Shown here: piece by piece, positions 1 through 8,833 of the stretch
Position numbering within the stretch: position 1 is the first letter of the stretch
Layout: each line of letters opens with the position of its first letter
Assembly (NCBI RefSeq): GCF_026625705.1
Contig: NZ_CP113059.1
Location: 3,348,001-3,412,000, forward strand
Direction: 5' to 3'
From: Pedobacter sp. SL55
Lineage (GTDB): Bacteria; Bacteroidota; Bacteroidia; Sphingobacteriales; Sphingobacteriaceae
DNA length: 64,000 nucleotides
Program-made: the position numbers and the translations under genes
Notes under the pieces: generated by a model
Told to the model about the DNA's origin: nothing
Seen by the model: only the letters and a program-made list of their open reading frames with translations
The model's database searches: none

Positions 1-2322
1 TTCGCCAGTAATGGCAGGTCTTATATAGAACAGTACAAGACTAAATCGGGCGTTTGGTTTTTAGATATACGCAATGCGTACAATAAGGCACATGCCTTAA
101 ATTCTTTTTACTCGCCAGCAGGTTTAAAAGAGTTGCTACAAAGAGATATCAATGCCGCTAACCAAAAGCTAAAGGAAGATGATTATGGCTATCTAAGTTC
201 TAGCAGCGGTTTATCTTTAAGGTATTATCAAATTGATGCCATTAAGGCGGTAGAACAAAAGTTGCAACACGAAAACCCGGATGATAAACGTGCTTTGCTG
301 GTGATGGCTACTGGCACGGGTAAAACGCGTACCATTGGCGGTTTAATTTACCGCATCATTAAAGCTAATAGATTTAGAAGGGTATTGTTTTTAACCGATA
401 GAACGCTTTTGGCTACACAAGCTAGAGATGCCATATCAGATAACAAAGTAGAAAGCCTGCAAACTTTCGCTTCTATTTATAAAATAGCCGATTTAGATTT
501 AAAACGGCCTGACTACGAAACTCGTTTGCAATTTGCTACCGTGCAAAGTATGGTAAAGCGGGTTTTTTACAGCGAGGAACCTTTGCCTGTAGATGCCTTT
601 GATTGTATTGTTGTAGACGAAGCACACCGCGGCTACATTTTAGATCGCGATTTTGTGGAAGATGACCTGGCTTTTAGAGACCAAGAAGACTACATCGGCC
701 AGTATAAAAAGCTGTTGTTTTACTTCGATGCTTGGAAAATAGGTTTAACCGCAACGCCTGCGCTACATACCTCAGAGATATTTGGTAAACCAGTGCATGC
801 TTATTCTTACCGAGAAGCGGTGATTGATGGCTTCTTAAAAGATCATGAGCCGCCTTATACCATTAAAACTTTGCTTAACGAAGAAGGCATACATTGGCAG
901 CGAGGAGAGAGCGTATCGGTTTACGACCCAGAAACGAATACCATTGAAGAATTGGCCAATTTGGAAGATGATATTGATTTGGATGTAGATCAGTTCAATA
1001 AAAATGTATTGACACCTTCTTTTAACCAAACGGTACTGGCCGAATTGGTAAAAGAGCTGGACCCCGATGGCGAACAGAAAACACTCATTTTTGCAGCGAG
1101 AGATAGCCACGCCGATGAAATTGTGCGGATTTTGTACGAAGAGTTTGAAAAAATAGGAGTGCCTGTGCACCAAGATGCCATTAAGAAAATAACGGGCAGT
1201 ATTAAAGACCCCGCTCGGGAGACCAAGAATTTTAAAAACGAAAAATATCCCAATATCGTGGTAACGGTTGATTTGTTAACTACTGGTATAGATGTACCAG
1301 CCATTTGTAACCTGGTGTTTTTAAGAGCCGTAAAATCTAGAATTTTGTATGAGCAGATGATAGGAAGGGCTACCCGTTTGTGCGACGAAATTGGTAAAGA
1401 AAGCTTTAAAATTTACGATGCCGTGCGTTTGTACGAAAAAATGAAAGATAAAACGCAAATGATTGCGGTAGCTAACCCAAGTGTAAGTTTTCAGCAACTG
1501 AGCAGAGACCTACAACAAATGGACAATCAAGCACAATTTGAACGTTTTAAGGAGCAACTTATCGCAAAATTGCAGGGTAAAAAGAACCAGATTAAAGGCG
1601 ATGATGAAGAGCGTTTTGGTTTCTTAGCAGCGCAACAAAGCCCCGATGAGTTCATCAATAGTATTAAAAACTTGTCGATGAACGAAGTAAAATCACTGCT
1701 GCTAGATACTGCCGATTTATGGCCATTTTTAGATGAACAAAAAGCAAGTGGCAAAAAGATATACCTCTCGCAGCATAAAGATGAATTTTTGGTAATGGAG
1801 CGTGGCTACGGCAAAGGTGCCAAACCAGAAGATTATATTTTAAACTTTAAAGAATACATTGAAGCCAATAGAAATAAAATTGCTGCATTGAACATCATCT
1901 GTACCAAACCTGCTGATCTAGACCGTAAATCGTTAAAAGAACTAAGACTTTTGCTAGATAGCCAAGGCTTTACCGAAACTGCTTTAAATACCGCTTGGCA
2001 AGCTAAAAACATGGTAGATACCTCAGCAGATATCATTGCCTACATTAGAACTTTAGCTTTAGGTACCGATTTAGTGACCCCGCAACAACGGGTAAAAAAT
2101 GCGATAAATAAGATAAAAACCAGCAGAACTTGGAATAAGACCCAATTAACTTGGATACAAAAATTTGAAAAGCAACTGCTCGCCGAAACCATTATTACCA
2201 AACAGGATCTTGACCTACAGCCTTTTGTGAATGACGGCGGCTTCAAAAGATTAAATACCATTTTTGAAGATGACTTAGAAAACTTACTTAAGCAATTAAA
2301 TGAGCATCTTTTTACGGCTTAA
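1..2322 (+). CDS. hsdR: Type I restriction endonuclease subunit R (5' end outside window)
   Basis: The frame is open from base 1, so the gene starts upstream; 773 residues are visible. This is the ATP-driven motor of a type I restriction system, which translocates unmethylated DNA and cuts it. Visible superfamily 2 helicase motifs are Walker A (MATGTGKT, about base 310), a DEAH box (VVDEAHRG, about 610), LTATPA (about 745) and a motif VI-like QMIGRATRL (about 1350). The roughly 300 C-terminal residues are helical and fit the EcoEI-type R subunit C-terminal domain. The start of the N-terminal nuclease domain is missing. It is followed on the same strand by hsdM and hsdS. Confidence 0.93.
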   Translation, partial: FASNGRSYIEQYKTKSGVWFLDIRNAYNKAHALNSFYSPAGLKELLQRDINAANQKLKEDDYGYLSSSSGLSLRYYQIDAIKAVEQKLQHENPDDKRALLVMATGTGKTRTIGGLIYRIIKANRFRRVLFLTDRTLLATQARDAISDNKVESLQTFASIYKIADLDLKRPDYETRLQFATVQSMVKRVFYSEEPLPVDAFDCIVVDEAHRGYILDRDFVEDDLAFRDQEDYIGQYKKLLFYFDAWKIGLTATPALHTSEIFGKPVHAYSYREAVIDGFLKDHEPPYTIKTLLNEEGIHWQRGESVSVYDPETNTIEELANLEDDIDLDVDQFNKNVLTPSFNQTVLAELVKELDPDGEQKTLIFAARDSHADEIVRILYEEFEKIGVPVHQDAIKKITGSIKDPARETKNFKNEKYPNIVVTVDLLTTGIDVPAICNLVFLRAVKSRILYEQMIGRATRLCDEIGKESFKIYDAVRLYEKMKDKTQMIAVANPSVSFQQLSRDLQQMDNQAQFERFKEQLIAKLQGKKNQIKGDDEERFGFLAAQQSPDEFINSIKNLSMNEVKSLLLDTADLWPFLDEQKASGKKIYLSQHKDEFLVMERGYGKGAKPEDYILNFKEYIEANRNKIAALNIICTKPADLDRKSLKELRLLLDSQGFTETALNTAWQAKNMVDTSADIIAYIRTLALGTDLVTPQQRVKNAINKIKTSRTWNKTQLTWIQKFEKQLLAETIITKQDLDLQPFVNDGGFKRLNTIFEDDLENLLKQLNEHLFTA

Positions 2323-2378
2323 TCTTAAATAAAACTGCATTTTTGTATTTGTTCATTCTGAGCCCACGGTCTGTCGTC

Positions 2379-2439
2379 CTGAGCTTGTCGAAGGATAGCT
2401 GATTTTATGCAACATTTGAAAAGTCTTCGACAAGCTCAG
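2379..2439. repeat. Palindromic intergenic repeat between hsdR and hsdM
   Basis: A perfect 15-bp inverted repeat, CTGAGCTTGTCGAAG at 2379-2393 and its complement at 2425-2439, encloses a 31-base loop. Twelve bases of the same arm recur at 41317-41328. It lies in the 150-bp gap between hsdR and hsdM and would form a stable hairpin in the transcript. It lacks a clear T-run, so it is more a REP-like repeat than a terminator. Confidence 0.75.
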
Positions 2440-2472
2440 ACTGAAAATATTAATTAACCATCAAAAACACAC

Positions 2473-3936
2473 ATGAGCGCACAAGAAATAGCTAATAAAC
2501 TTTGGAACCTTTGTAACGTACTCCGCGATGACGGCGTTACCTATCATCAATACCTCAACGAACTTACCTATATCTTATTCCTTAAACTATCTGAAGTTAA
2601 AAAGTTTGATGACCAAATTCCTGAAGAGTACCAATGGAAGGTATTTGTAGCTGAAACCGATAATTTAAAAAACTTTAATCGCTACCGTGAGTTTTTGGCT
2701 ACAGTAAGTAGCAGAGCTGATGCAAGTGAAAAGATTAAACAAATTTACACCAATGCATCTACCACCTTAACCAAACCAGTTAACTTTAACACCTTGGTAA
2801 AAGCCATTGATAAGCTAGATTGGTACGAAGAGAACGATCGTGATGTAATGGGCGACATTTACGAAACCTTGCTAGAAAAAAACGCAGGCGAAAAGAAATC
2901 TGGTGCTGGCCAATATTTTACACCAAGACCATTAATTAACGTAATGGTAGATTTGATGGTGCCTAAATTGGGCGAAAAATGGAACGACCCCGCTTGCGGT
3001 ACCTTTGGTTTCATGATAGCAGCAGACCATTACCTCAAAGAAAAACATTTTGACTATTATGAATTAAACGAAAAAGAAAGAAGTTTTCAAATTAAAGAAG
3101 CTTTTTCAGGCGTGGAGTTAGTTGGCGATGCGCAACGTTTGGCGGTAATGAACGCTCAATTACATGGCTTAGAAAGTAAAATTGACCTAGGCGATACCCT
3201 TACCGATTTGGGCAAAAGCCTCAACGGGTATGATGGCGTATTGGCCAACCCACCTTTTGGTACCAAAAAAGGTGGAGAGAAACCCACTCGCGACGATTTA
3301 ACCTATCTCAGCAGCAACAAACAGCTTAACTTTTTGCAACACATTTACCGCTCGCTTAAAAAAGATGGTAAAGCCCGTGCTGCGGTAGTATTGCCAGATA
3401 ATGTGCTGTTTGAAGATGGCGACGGACAGCGCATTCGGAAAGATTTAATGGAAAAATGCAACCTGCATACCATTTTACGTTTGCCAACAGGTATATTTTA
3501 TGCGGCGGGTGTAAAAACCAATGTGCTGTTTTTTACCCGCGGCAAAGCCGAAGAAGGCAATACCAAAAACGTATGGTTTTACGATATGCGTACCAATATG
3601 CCAAGTTATGGCGTACGTACCCCCTTTACCGAAAAAGCATTTGCCGATTTTATCATTGCCTATACGGGTGGGGTAAACTTTGAAAACGTAATGCATGGTT
3701 TTGATGGTGTGGTTAACGATGCCAAACGAGCCGAAATTAAAGACGAACGTTGGCAATGTATTACACTAGATACCATTAAAGCCAAAAACTATTCTTTAGA
3801 CCTAGGCCTCATAGCCGATAGCTCGCTTACCAAAGCCGAAGATTTAGGCGAACCAATTGCCATAGCCCAAGAAGCATTAGCAGAATTAAACTTGATACAA
3901 AAAGAGTTGGAAGATTTAATTAAGGAGTTGAGTTGA
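2473..3936 (+). CDS. hsdM: Type I restriction-modification methyltransferase subunit M
   Basis: N6-adenine DNA methyltransferase of the type I system. The 487 residues match the usual HsdM length. An N-terminal helical HsdM domain covers about residues 1-130. The SAM-binding motif DPACGTFGFM lies at about 172-181 and the catalytic motif NPPF at about 259-262. The segment GAGQYFTPRPLI just before the SAM motif is typical of the family. With HsdS it forms the modification enzyme, and with HsdR the restriction enzyme. Its stop overlaps the hsdS start (TGATG), which implies translational coupling. Confidence 0.95.
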   Translation: MSAQEIANKLWNLCNVLRDDGVTYHQYLNELTYILFLKLSEVKKFDDQIPEEYQWKVFVAETDNLKNFNRYREFLATVSSRADASEKIKQIYTNASTTLTKPVNFNTLVKAIDKLDWYEENDRDVMGDIYETLLEKNAGEKKSGAGQYFTPRPLINVMVDLMVPKLGEKWNDPACGTFGFMIAADHYLKEKHFDYYELNEKERSFQIKEAFSGVELVGDAQRLAVMNAQLHGLESKIDLGDTLTDLGKSLNGYDGVLANPPFGTKKGGEKPTRDDLTYLSSNKQLNFLQHIYRSLKKDGKARAAVVLPDNVLFEDGDGQRIRKDLMEKCNLHTILRLPTGIFYAAGVKTNVLFFTRGKAEEGNTKNVWFYDMRTNMPSYGVRTPFTEKAFADFIIAYTGGVNFENVMHGFDGVVNDAKRAEIKDERWQCITLDTIKAKNYSLDLGLIADSSLTKAEDLGEPIAIAQEALAELNLIQKELEDLIKELS

Positions 3937-5378
3937 TGGAAGAGGTGTTACCAAAGAATTGGGTGGAAACGGAATTGGGGAATATCTTATCTGCAAGAAA
4001 AGGTAAAAAACCATTAGCGTTAGTTGAAGAAATTATTGAAGGTTATTTGCCTTATATTCTTATTGAACAATTAGAAGGTAAGCCTTATCGATTATTTACA
4101 AATGATGAAAAAGTAGTTAGGATTGATAAAAACGAGGTTATTTTAGTTTGGGATGGTAGTATTGGAAAGTGTGGCTCTGGATTTTGCGGAGCATTAGGTT
4201 CTACCTTTGTAGCAATGAATCCATTAGGGGGTATTCCAACAAAATTTTTAGAGTATATTATAATTTCAAAACAGAATTATATAAAGGAGACCTCAACTGG
4301 TGTTGGTCTACAGCATATTAATAAGAACTTCTTTAAAGAATGTTTGATTAATCTCCCTCCATTAGCAGAACAAGAACGTATAGTAGCCAAGTTAGATAAA
4401 TTATTTGCGCAACATGAAACCATTAAAAAAGCTTTAGACCGCATACCACAATTGTTAAAAGATTTTAGGCAGCAAGTATTAACGCAAGCGGTTACAGGTA
4501 AATTAACAGAAGAATGGAGAAAAACAAACAAACCAAATACTTATTCTTTTGAAGAACTAAATAAGTATCGAGAAGAAGTTAAAAAAATTTACGCAAGCAA
4601 AAATGGTAAAAGTAAGGTAGTATATAAAAAGTCTAGTGAAGTCAAGTTAGGCGAGAATACAAAAGGGATTGAATATTTGTATAAAATTCCTGATTCTTGG
4701 CTATGGACAAATCTGGATCAGGTTACATGGAATATAAGTGACGGACCTCATTTTTCGCCGAAGTACGTTGCTGAAAATGAAGGAAAGAGATTTATTTCTA
4801 TGAGAAACGTAAATGTAAATGGTGTCGACTTTTCAGATTGCAAATATGTTTCAGTTGAAGATCACAATCAATTCGTTAAAAGAGGCAAACCAGAAATTGG
4901 AGATTTATTGTACACAAAGGGCGGTAGTACAGGAATTGCGTGCGTTTTGGATACAGATGTAGATTTTTCATACTGGGTTCATCTTGCTTTGCTTAAAGTC
5001 GTAAAAAAATCAGTTAATTCAATCTTTCTAAGAAATGCACTAAATAGCCCTATGTGTTATAAACAATCTCAGGCTTTTACCCACGGAGTTGGAAACCAAG
5101 ACCTAGGTCTGACAAGAATGATTTATATAGCTTTTCCACTTCCACCTTTAAAAGAACAACAAGAAATCGTTAACCGAGTAGAAAGCCTATTTGCCAAAGC
5201 AGACAAAATAGAAGCAAAATACAAAGCCTTAAAAGCTAAAGTAGCTACTTTGCCACAAGCCATTTTGCATAAGGCATTTGAAGGCGAGTTGGTACCGCAA
5301 TTACCTACAGATGGCCACGCCAAAGATTTGTTGGCCGAGATTATGGCTTTAAAAAATGAGGTAAAAAAGAAGAAATAA
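3936..5378 (+). CDS. hsdS: Type I restriction-modification specificity subunit S
   Basis: DNA-recognition subunit of the type I system. The 480 residues show the two-fold layout of HsdS: a target recognition domain (about 1-150), a conserved helical spacer starting LPPLAEQERIVAKLDKLF, a second recognition domain (about 230-400), and a second spacer starting LPPLKEQQEIVNRVESLF. ATG at 3936 was chosen over TTG one codon upstream because it overlaps the hsdM stop. Base use is more AT-rich in the two recognition domains than in the spacers, as expected for exchangeable specificity modules. The target sequence cannot be read from the protein. Confidence 0.93.
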   Translation: MEEVLPKNWVETELGNILSARKGKKPLALVEEIIEGYLPYILIEQLEGKPYRLFTNDEKVVRIDKNEVILVWDGSIGKCGSGFCGALGSTFVAMNPLGGIPTKFLEYIIISKQNYIKETSTGVGLQHINKNFFKECLINLPPLAEQERIVAKLDKLFAQHETIKKALDRIPQLLKDFRQQVLTQAVTGKLTEEWRKTNKPNTYSFEELNKYREEVKKIYASKNGKSKVVYKKSSEVKLGENTKGIEYLYKIPDSWLWTNLDQVTWNISDGPHFSPKYVAENEGKRFISMRNVNVNGVDFSDCKYVSVEDHNQFVKRGKPEIGDLLYTKGGSTGIACVLDTDVDFSYWVHLALLKVVKKSVNSIFLRNALNSPMCYKQSQAFTHGVGNQDLGLTRMIYIAFPLPPLKEQQEIVNRVESLFAKADKIEAKYKALKAKVATLPQAILHKAFEGELVPQLPTDGHAKDLLAEIMALKNEVKKKK

Positions 5379-5393
5379 CAAAATTGCTCTCTA

Positions 5394-6938
5394 ATGAAAA
5401 TAAAAAAACTTTGGATATCTGATTATAAAAATGTCAAGGATATCGAGTTAGAATTCAACACTGAATTAACCACACTCTTAGTTGGACAAAATGGTCTAGG
5501 TAAATCGAACTTGTTAGAAGCTATAGCTTTAATATTTAATAGTTTAAGAGGTTTCATTTCTCAAGGTGATGCTTTTTTGTTTTCTCAAAGAAATTTTGAT
5601 TTTATAATCACGTATCAACGAGATAATAGTTGCTATCAAATAAGCATTTTAGCAGGTGAATTTTTAGTTTATGAAGTTTTGGATGAAGTCCTTGCAGAAA
5701 TTTCATTTAAGGATTTTGTAAAGAATTCTAAAAAATATCTTCCAACTTATATACTTGGTTACTATTCTGGCGAGAATAAACGTTTAAGAAAAATAACTAG
5801 TGATTATGAGGGTATATTAGTCGATAGTTTGAAACGAAATCGTGGTGATAATGATAGCATCTTAAGACCATTTTTCTTTGCTGAAAACAAGCATAGTCAG
5901 CTTTTATTGATAACGCTTGTTTTGTATAAAGATCATCCAACTTATAGCACTTATATTAATAGCCTATTTGAAAAATATCTAAATATAGAATTAGTCAAAT
6001 CCTTTGATATAACTTTTAGAAGTCCTGATTGGAATTTTAAAAATATAGGAGGCGTAAATAAAAGTGCCGAAAACTTAATAGCAAATATCAATGATCAGGT
6101 AGAATTTCCTTTTTGGAATGTTAAAGGTAAGCTAGATCTATTATTAACTAGATTTTATAATTACCAACAAGATTTAGGTGTTTTACCATTTGCAGATGAT
6201 AGTCTTGGTTATGAAACTTTGACATTTGGAGATATTGATCTTGCTAAATTTCAAAAAGATTTATACGGGTATTTCGAAAATCCGCTAGTATTTTTCTCTG
6301 CTTTAGAAGCTACAATGGTAGTCGATATATTTGAAAGTTGTAGTATTAAGTTAAAGAAAAATGACTTATCAATAGATATTGCGTTTGAAGAGTTAAGTGA
6401 AGGTGAACAGCAATTACTGACTGTGCTTAGTCTTGTCTTATTTTTTGGCGATAAAGATTGCCTCATGCTATTAGATGAACCCGATACACATCTAAATCCA
6501 AATTGGCAAAGGGATTATATTCAACTGCTCAATGAATTTAACTTAGAAGACCGTAATTCACACATATTTGTGGCCACCCATAGTCCTTTATTGGTGCAAA
6601 GTGTTCAAGATAAGGATAATCATAAATTCGATATTATACTCTACTGTAAAGACAAGGACGGAAGTATTGAGATTGAGAATAGACCAGATATAATTGAAAA
6701 TTGGAGAATAGATCAAGTTTTAACAAGTAAATACTTTGGAATTGAAAATACTAGACCAGTTAATACAGATCCTTACTTGACATTAAAACAAGAAATTATC
6801 AGAAAAGGTGAGCTCAACGAAGATGATATTGAATTACTCAATTCTCTAAAAGATGAATTGGGGTATTTGCCATTTGGAGAAACTATCACAGAAATAGAAA
6901 GTTTAGCCTTCTTAAATTCAATAAGTAAAAATAGATGA
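5394..6938 (+). CDS. AAA ATPase of a Septu-like defence pair (PtuA-like)
   Basis: A 514-residue RecF/OLD-type ATPase with Walker A GQNGLGKS (residues 31-38), an ABC-like signature LSEGEQQ (about 333-339), Walker B LMLLDEPDTHL (about 357-367) and a switch-like ATHSPLLVQ (about 397). The large insert between Walker A and the signature fits this class. It starts 15 bp after hsdS, and its stop overlaps the start of an HNH nuclease gene (ATGA). ATPase plus HNH nuclease is the composition of Septu (PtuA/PtuB) anti-phage systems. No reverse transcriptase lies nearby, so a retron is not indicated. A restriction-associated ATPase of another family remains possible. Confidence 0.75.
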   Translation: MKIKKLWISDYKNVKDIELEFNTELTTLLVGQNGLGKSNLLEAIALIFNSLRGFISQGDAFLFSQRNFDFIITYQRDNSCYQISILAGEFLVYEVLDEVLAEISFKDFVKNSKKYLPTYILGYYSGENKRLRKITSDYEGILVDSLKRNRGDNDSILRPFFFAENKHSQLLLITLVLYKDHPTYSTYINSLFEKYLNIELVKSFDITFRSPDWNFKNIGGVNKSAENLIANINDQVEFPFWNVKGKLDLLLTRFYNYQQDLGVLPFADDSLGYETLTFGDIDLAKFQKDLYGYFENPLVFFSALEATMVVDIFESCSIKLKKNDLSIDIAFEELSEGEQQLLTVLSLVLFFGDKDCLMLLDEPDTHLNPNWQRDYIQLLNEFNLEDRNSHIFVATHSPLLVQSVQDKDNHKFDIILYCKDKDGSIEIENRPDIIENWRIDQVLTSKYFGIENTRPVNTDPYLTLKQEIIRKGELNEDDIELLNSLKDELGYLPFGETITEIESLAFLNSISKNR

Positions 6939-7702
6939 TTTACATTGATAAAAGACATGCTCAGGTTCCCGCTATACTGCTAACGGACGGAGCTACAGAA
7001 ACACAAAATCTTAGAGATGCTTATGACGATGATAATACATATTTTGATAACAAACGAAGTTATGAGGTTTTTAAATCAAGTATTTATGGCAACTCAGAAG
7101 TTAAAAATAGTCTTATAGGTATTCAAAACCATAAATGTTGTTTTTGTGAATCTCGTGTTACTCATATATCTGATGGCGATGTAGAACATTTCCGACCAAA
7201 AGCAGCTTGGTTGCATGATACAGATGGTTTAAAAAAACCTGGCTACTTTTTTCTTGCGTATGAATGGAGTAATCTTTTATTAAGTTGCCAAGCTTGTAAT
7301 CAACGAGCGAAAGGGAATCAGTTTCCTATTTTAAATTCGAATATCAGAACCACAATTACTTCAACTTATGATTGCTCTTTAGAAAATGCAATATTTATAA
7401 ATCCTTCTAATGAAGACCCAGAGATATCGATTTCTTTTTTTGAAGAAATCCCGAAAGGAAATAATTATAGGGGAAGAAAAACTATAGAGTATTTAGAGCT
7501 AGATAGATTTTCTTTAAACGATGCCAGAAGAGAAAAACTGAAAGATTTGTTTGCATTGAAAGACGCAATAGACGTGTTACAAAATGAAGCAGATAGGGAG
7601 AGAGCGGAGGATATTCTTAGAAGAAGGATATCTGAGATAGTTAGCGAAAATTTGCAATATGTGTCGATGGTGAAATGTAACTTTCAAGAATATTTAGATT
7701 AA
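6935..7702 (+). CDS. HNH endonuclease of a Septu-like defence pair (PtuB-like)
   Basis: A 255-residue protein with a zinc-ribbon HNH nuclease core: CxxC at residues 68-71, EHFRPK at 84-89 holding the catalytic-type His, then WSNLLLSCQACN with a second CxxC at 118-121 and the family-typical KGNQFP. This matches the TIGR02646-type HNH proteins that partner AAA ATPases in Septu and some retrons. The ATG overlaps the ATPase stop, so the two are translationally coupled. The expected role is nucleic-acid cleavage licensed by the ATPase during phage infection. The C-terminal third is helical and unassigned. Confidence 0.78.
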   Translation: MIYIDKRHAQVPAILLTDGATETQNLRDAYDDDNTYFDNKRSYEVFKSSIYGNSEVKNSLIGIQNHKCCFCESRVTHISDGDVEHFRPKAAWLHDTDGLKKPGYFFLAYEWSNLLLSCQACNQRAKGNQFPILNSNIRTTITSTYDCSLENAIFINPSNEDPEISISFFEEIPKGNNYRGRKTIEYLELDRFSLNDARREKLKDLFALKDAIDVLQNEADRERAEDILRRRISEIVSENLQYVSMVKCNFQEYLD

Positions 7703-7727
7703 CCATGCTTTCAGAAAATAACATTAG

Positions 7728-8741
7728 TTACAGGTGCTGATAATTGTGTGAACTAACTTCTAAACGTTTAACAATATTATCTCTCAAATAGCTTGGAACC
7801 AACACCTCCACTCGTTCTCCAAAACTTAATATCAAACTTTCCAGCTCATAATTTGGGACCACCTCAATAGAGATAGTCAATTCTCCATCAATATAGCTTA
7901 CTTTCTTTTGCGAGTGGTGTAGTGGTTTAGATAACACATAAGGTGCAGCCGATGGAAAAAATTTCAAAATAATTTTTTGCTTTTCTAATCCTTCGGTTAA
8001 AGTTACCCCAATGATATCGTCAAAGTATTCTTCAAAATCTATAGTGTTTTCTCTATAAGGTTGAGTTTCCTGTTCAATTTGCTTTATCCTATCCAAGGCC
8101 AAATTGCTGATCCTATCTAATGCGGCGTTCCAACCTAATAGAAACCATCGGTTATTGTACTGCTTTAAATAGTATGGGTGGATAATAAATTTTTGAGCGT
8201 GATCGCTTCTGTATGATTGATAAGTAATGCATAGCGTTTGCTGGTATAAAATATGCTGAAACAGTTTGCCCAAGTAGGCTATGCCTTCTAAATACGCATT
8301 ATTGTCGAAACCGATAATGGGAGAAACGTTTTGCTCCATCATAAAAGCCTGTTCCAATTTGGGGCTCAGTTCGTTTACCCAGGCAAACTGCGGCATTCCC
8401 TCAAAGCGGCTTAAAATATCCATGGCAGAGCGTATTTGCTCTATATCTGCTTGGTTTAGGGGTTGCTTATCTATAGAGAAATCTGTTTCGCCGTAGCGGT
8501 AATAAGTTCTTTTCCCGTCTTTAAGATGCGCAATAGGAGCACGGTAGCCTTCTTCGCTGGCCATGTATTTAAGGTCATCCAACACCTGCCTTCTGCTAAT
8601 GCCTTTACTATCAGGATTAATTTCTAAAAGCTTAGCGGTGCAGGCATCAATTAAATCTTGAATGAAATACTTTTTAACCGGATTGCTCAAGCATTTATCC
8701 AGCACATGGTAACGAAGGTTTGCGTTTTTATTGGTAGCCAT
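7728..8741 (-). CDS. WYL-domain transcriptional regulator (CapW-like)
   Basis: 337 residues. An N-terminal winged helix-turn-helix (about 1-90, with GISRRQVLDDLKYM as the probable recognition segment) is followed by a linker and a WYL domain containing YLKQYNNRWFLLGW. The last 80 residues resemble the WCX dimer domain. WYL regulators sense ligands such as nucleic acids and control many defence loci; CapW-type members repress CBASS operons. Here the gene is divergent from the CD-NTase gene across a 92-bp gap that carries an inverted repeat, so it most likely regulates the CBASS operon and itself. Control of the Septu or restriction genes is less favoured by orientation. Confidence 0.85.
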   Translation of the reverse strand: MATNKNANLRYHVLDKCLSNPVKKYFIQDLIDACTAKLLEINPDSKGISRRQVLDDLKYMASEEGYRAPIAHLKDGKRTYYRYGETDFSIDKQPLNQADIEQIRSAMDILSRFEGMPQFAWVNELSPKLEQAFMMEQNVSPIIGFDNNAYLEGIAYLGKLFQHILYQQTLCITYQSYRSDHAQKFIIHPYYLKQYNNRWFLLGWNAALDRISNLALDRIKQIEQETQPYRENTIDFEEYFDDIIGVTLTEGLEKQKIILKFFPSAAPYVLSKPLHHSQKKVSYIDGELTISIEVVPNYELESLILSFGERVEVLVPSYLRDNIVKRLEVSSHNYQHL

Positions 8742-8774
8742 CGGCGTTATTTTACAGAAGTTTAAAGATAAACT

Positions 8775-8788
8775 TATCTGTGCAGATA
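8775..8788. promoter_or_regulatory. Inverted-repeat operator candidate between the WYL regulator and CBASS
   Basis: A perfect inverted repeat TATCTG-TG-CAGATA lies in the 92-bp divergent gap. On the plus strand it ends about 20 bases before a near-consensus -7 box (8807-8814), so a bound protein would cover the -33 region of the CBASS promoter. On the minus strand TAAGTTTA (8769-8776), one mismatch from TAnnTTTG, overlaps its edge and could be the regulator's own -7 box. The location fits a WYL repressor site. Binding is inferred. Confidence 0.5.
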
Positions 8789-8806
8789 GACTGCATAGAT
8801 GACGGA

Positions 8807-8814
8807 AATATTTG
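8807..8814 (+). promoter_or_regulatory. Probable -7 box of the CBASS operon promoter
   Basis: AATATTTG differs at one position from the Bacteroidota -7 consensus TAnnTTTG. It lies 19 bases before the CD-NTase start codon, implying a short leader. The expected -33 region falls on the inverted repeat at 8775-8788. Confidence 0.45.
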
Positions 8815-8833
8815 TATCATAAAATAAAACAAG

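Noticed and set aside
5394..7702. Retron origin for the ATPase/HNH pair
   Set aside because: No reverse transcriptase or msr-msd-like structure is visible around the pair; the upstream neighbour is hsdS.
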